Shown piece by piece: positions 6,981-7,811 of a stretch of DNA of 7,811 nt; the first letter of the stretch is position 1, and every line of letters starts with the position of its first letter. Origin of the DNA: an uncultured Devosia sp. (lineage in GTDB: Bacteria; Pseudomonadota; Alphaproteobacteria; Rhizobiales; Devosiaceae); assembly GCA_946481445.1 (NCBI GenBank), contig CAMLOA010000072.1:1-7811 (forward strand). Reading direction: 5' to 3'. Made by a program: the position numbers and the translations under genes. The notes under the pieces were generated by a model, which was not told where the DNA came from, searched no databases, and saw only the letters and a list, made by a program, of their open reading frames with translations.

Positions 6981-7030
6981 CAGGTCGGGGTCACGCCAGC
7001 AAGTACCGTGCCCCATCCTTGGACGCACGA

Positions 7031-7054
7031 CCGGCGAGCGTCAAGCGCCGCCGG
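7031..7054 (-). terminator. G+C-rich hairpin after the SPOR gene, terminator-like without T-run
   Basis: Seven bases after the SPOR stop, the transcript can form a nine-pair stem (CCGGCGGCG with CGC and CGCCGG, one bulged T) around a CTTGA loop. There is no T-run after it. The same bases contain TTGACG, which could also be read as a -35 for scpA with a poor AAGGAT -10 at 18 bases. The two readings compete and neither is strong. Confidence 0.35.
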
Positions 7055-7061
7055 CTGCGCA

Positions 7062-7811
7062 TTACATGGCGACGCAGTCGCCGCCGGCCGCCGTGACGTT
7101 GACGCAGATATTGGTCGCTTCGCGCATGGAGTTTGCCGGAACTCGCACGCGGTAGTAGATCCCGCGCGCACCAAGGTCTACGCGCTGCACCTCCATGTTC
7201 GCGCCACCAAAGAGAGGCCCGAACCGGGTGATCAGCGAGGAAGCAGCCTGACGGGCCTCCTCCTCGGTACGCAGAGAAGCCAGCTGCGCATAGGCAGCTG
7301 CATTGTTGCCGACGGCCGGAACCTCCGTGGCCTGCGCGATCGGATCGTTGGCTGCCGGCGTCGCCACGGGAGCGACGGCCGCCGCCGACGTGTCGATCAC
7401 CGCGTTGACCGGCGAAGTGGGCGTGACACTCGGATTGGTCGCGGCGGAAACCTGGGGCAGACCGGCAGGCTTCAGCATCGGCACCGGCGCCGTCTTGCCG
7501 GCCACCGGATTGCCGGTCGCATCGACGACGGCAACAATAGTGCCGGGCTCAACCGGGGTAACGGCCGGAACCGCAGCAGCAATTTCGGACGGCGTTTCTG
7601 CCGCCGCCGGAGCAGCGATATCGGCCTGCACATTGGCGACAAGTTCGGGGCTGGCCGTTTCTGCCCCGGGGACTTCCGGAACGTTGGGGCGATCGACGGG
7701 CAAGATGGAACTGCCCGCAACGCCTTCGTCGCCACTCACGATCGTTCCATCGGGACGCACCGTGACAGTACGCACCTTCCGGTTGGCAAGCCCCTCCTCG
7801 CTCACTTCAGG
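7062..7811 (-). CDS. SPOR-domain protein, 5' end cut by the window
   Basis: C-terminal 249 residues of a probable inner-membrane protein whose SPOR domain binds denuded septal peptidoglycan. The frame is open to the window edge (CCT GAA GTG), so the true start and the expected N-terminal membrane segment lie outside; the GTG at 7805 is internal. The visible part opens with KVRTVTVRPDGTIVSGD, a stretch I associate with this rhizobial family, then a 120-residue Ala/Pro/Val/Thr-rich periplasmic linker. The SPOR domain fills about visible residues 172-247 (AYAQLASLRTEEEA, then ARGIYYRVRVP, ending AAGGDCVAM). Its two cysteines, in NICVN and GGDC, could form a disulfide. The domain ends almost at the stop codon, as is usual. 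The gene has no recognised standard symbol. Confidence 0.88.
   Translation of the reverse strand, partial: PEVSEEGLANRKVRTVTVRPDGTIVSGDEGVAGSSILPVDRPNVPEVPGAETASPELVANVQADIAAPAAAETPSEIAAAVPAVTPVEPGTIVAVVDATGNPVAGKTAPVPMLKPAGLPQVSAATNPSVTPTSPVNAVIDTSAAAVAPVATPAANDPIAQATEVPAVGNNAAAYAQLASLRTEEEARQAASSLITRFGPLFGGANMEVQRVDLGARGIYYRVRVPANSMREATNICVNVTAAGGDCVAM

Noticed and set aside
7062..7805. GTG at 7805 as the true start of the SPOR protein
   Set aside because: The frame stays open to the window edge. The family needs an N-terminal cytoplasmic part and a membrane segment, which are not present after this codon.
1..7811. Mobile element, CRISPR array, tRNA/rRNA or defence island
   Set aside because: No transposase, integrase, terminal repeats, regular spaced repeats or RNA gene was seen. 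The genes form a conserved housekeeping block with uniform base composition.

Overview
This window reads as a chromosomal housekeeping region of an alphaproteobacterium in the order Hyphomicrobiales (Rhizobiales), possibly a Devosia-like genus. The basis is high G+C, the protein sequences themselves (ScpA, ScpB, SerS and TatC all have alphaproteobacterial wording) and the gene order. The order SPOR protein, scpA, scpB, tatA, tatB, tatC, serS, surE, NlpD-type lipoprotein is a known rhizobial block. The genus is a guess from sequence impression only.

All nine genes lie on the minus strand, so transcription runs from base 7811 towards base 1. In transcript order they are: the 3' part of a SPOR-domain gene (7811-7062), scpA (6980-6189), scpB (6192-5539), tatA (5399-5193), tatB (5151-4414), tatC (4414-3587), serS (3471-2137), surE (2140-1373) and an NlpD/DipM-like LysM-M23 lipoprotein gene (1207 to past the window edge). 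Three junctions overlap and are probably translationally coupled: scpA/scpB (GTGA, 4 bases), tatB/tatC (TGATG, 1 base) and serS/surE (ATGA, 4 bases). The remaining junctions are gaps of 41 to 165 bases. Several of these hold inverted repeats: one after the SPOR stop, three in a row between tatC and serS, and a nested pair in front of the lipoprotein gene. A possible promoter lies ahead of tatA.

The genes serve the cell envelope, the chromosome and basic metabolism. SPOR and NlpD-type proteins act on peptidoglycan and division, and ScpAB forms the SMC condensin partner. TatABC exports folded proteins, SerS charges tRNA-Ser, and SurE is a stationary-phase nucleotidase. No mobile element, tRNA, rRNA, CRISPR array or defence system was found. 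I do not see an undescribed system here. The points worth a second look are small: structured intergenic regions, a degenerate M23 active site, a histone-H1-like TatB tail, a Cys-to-Val change in SerS, and the apparent absence of nagZ and pcm from positions they hold in many relatives.
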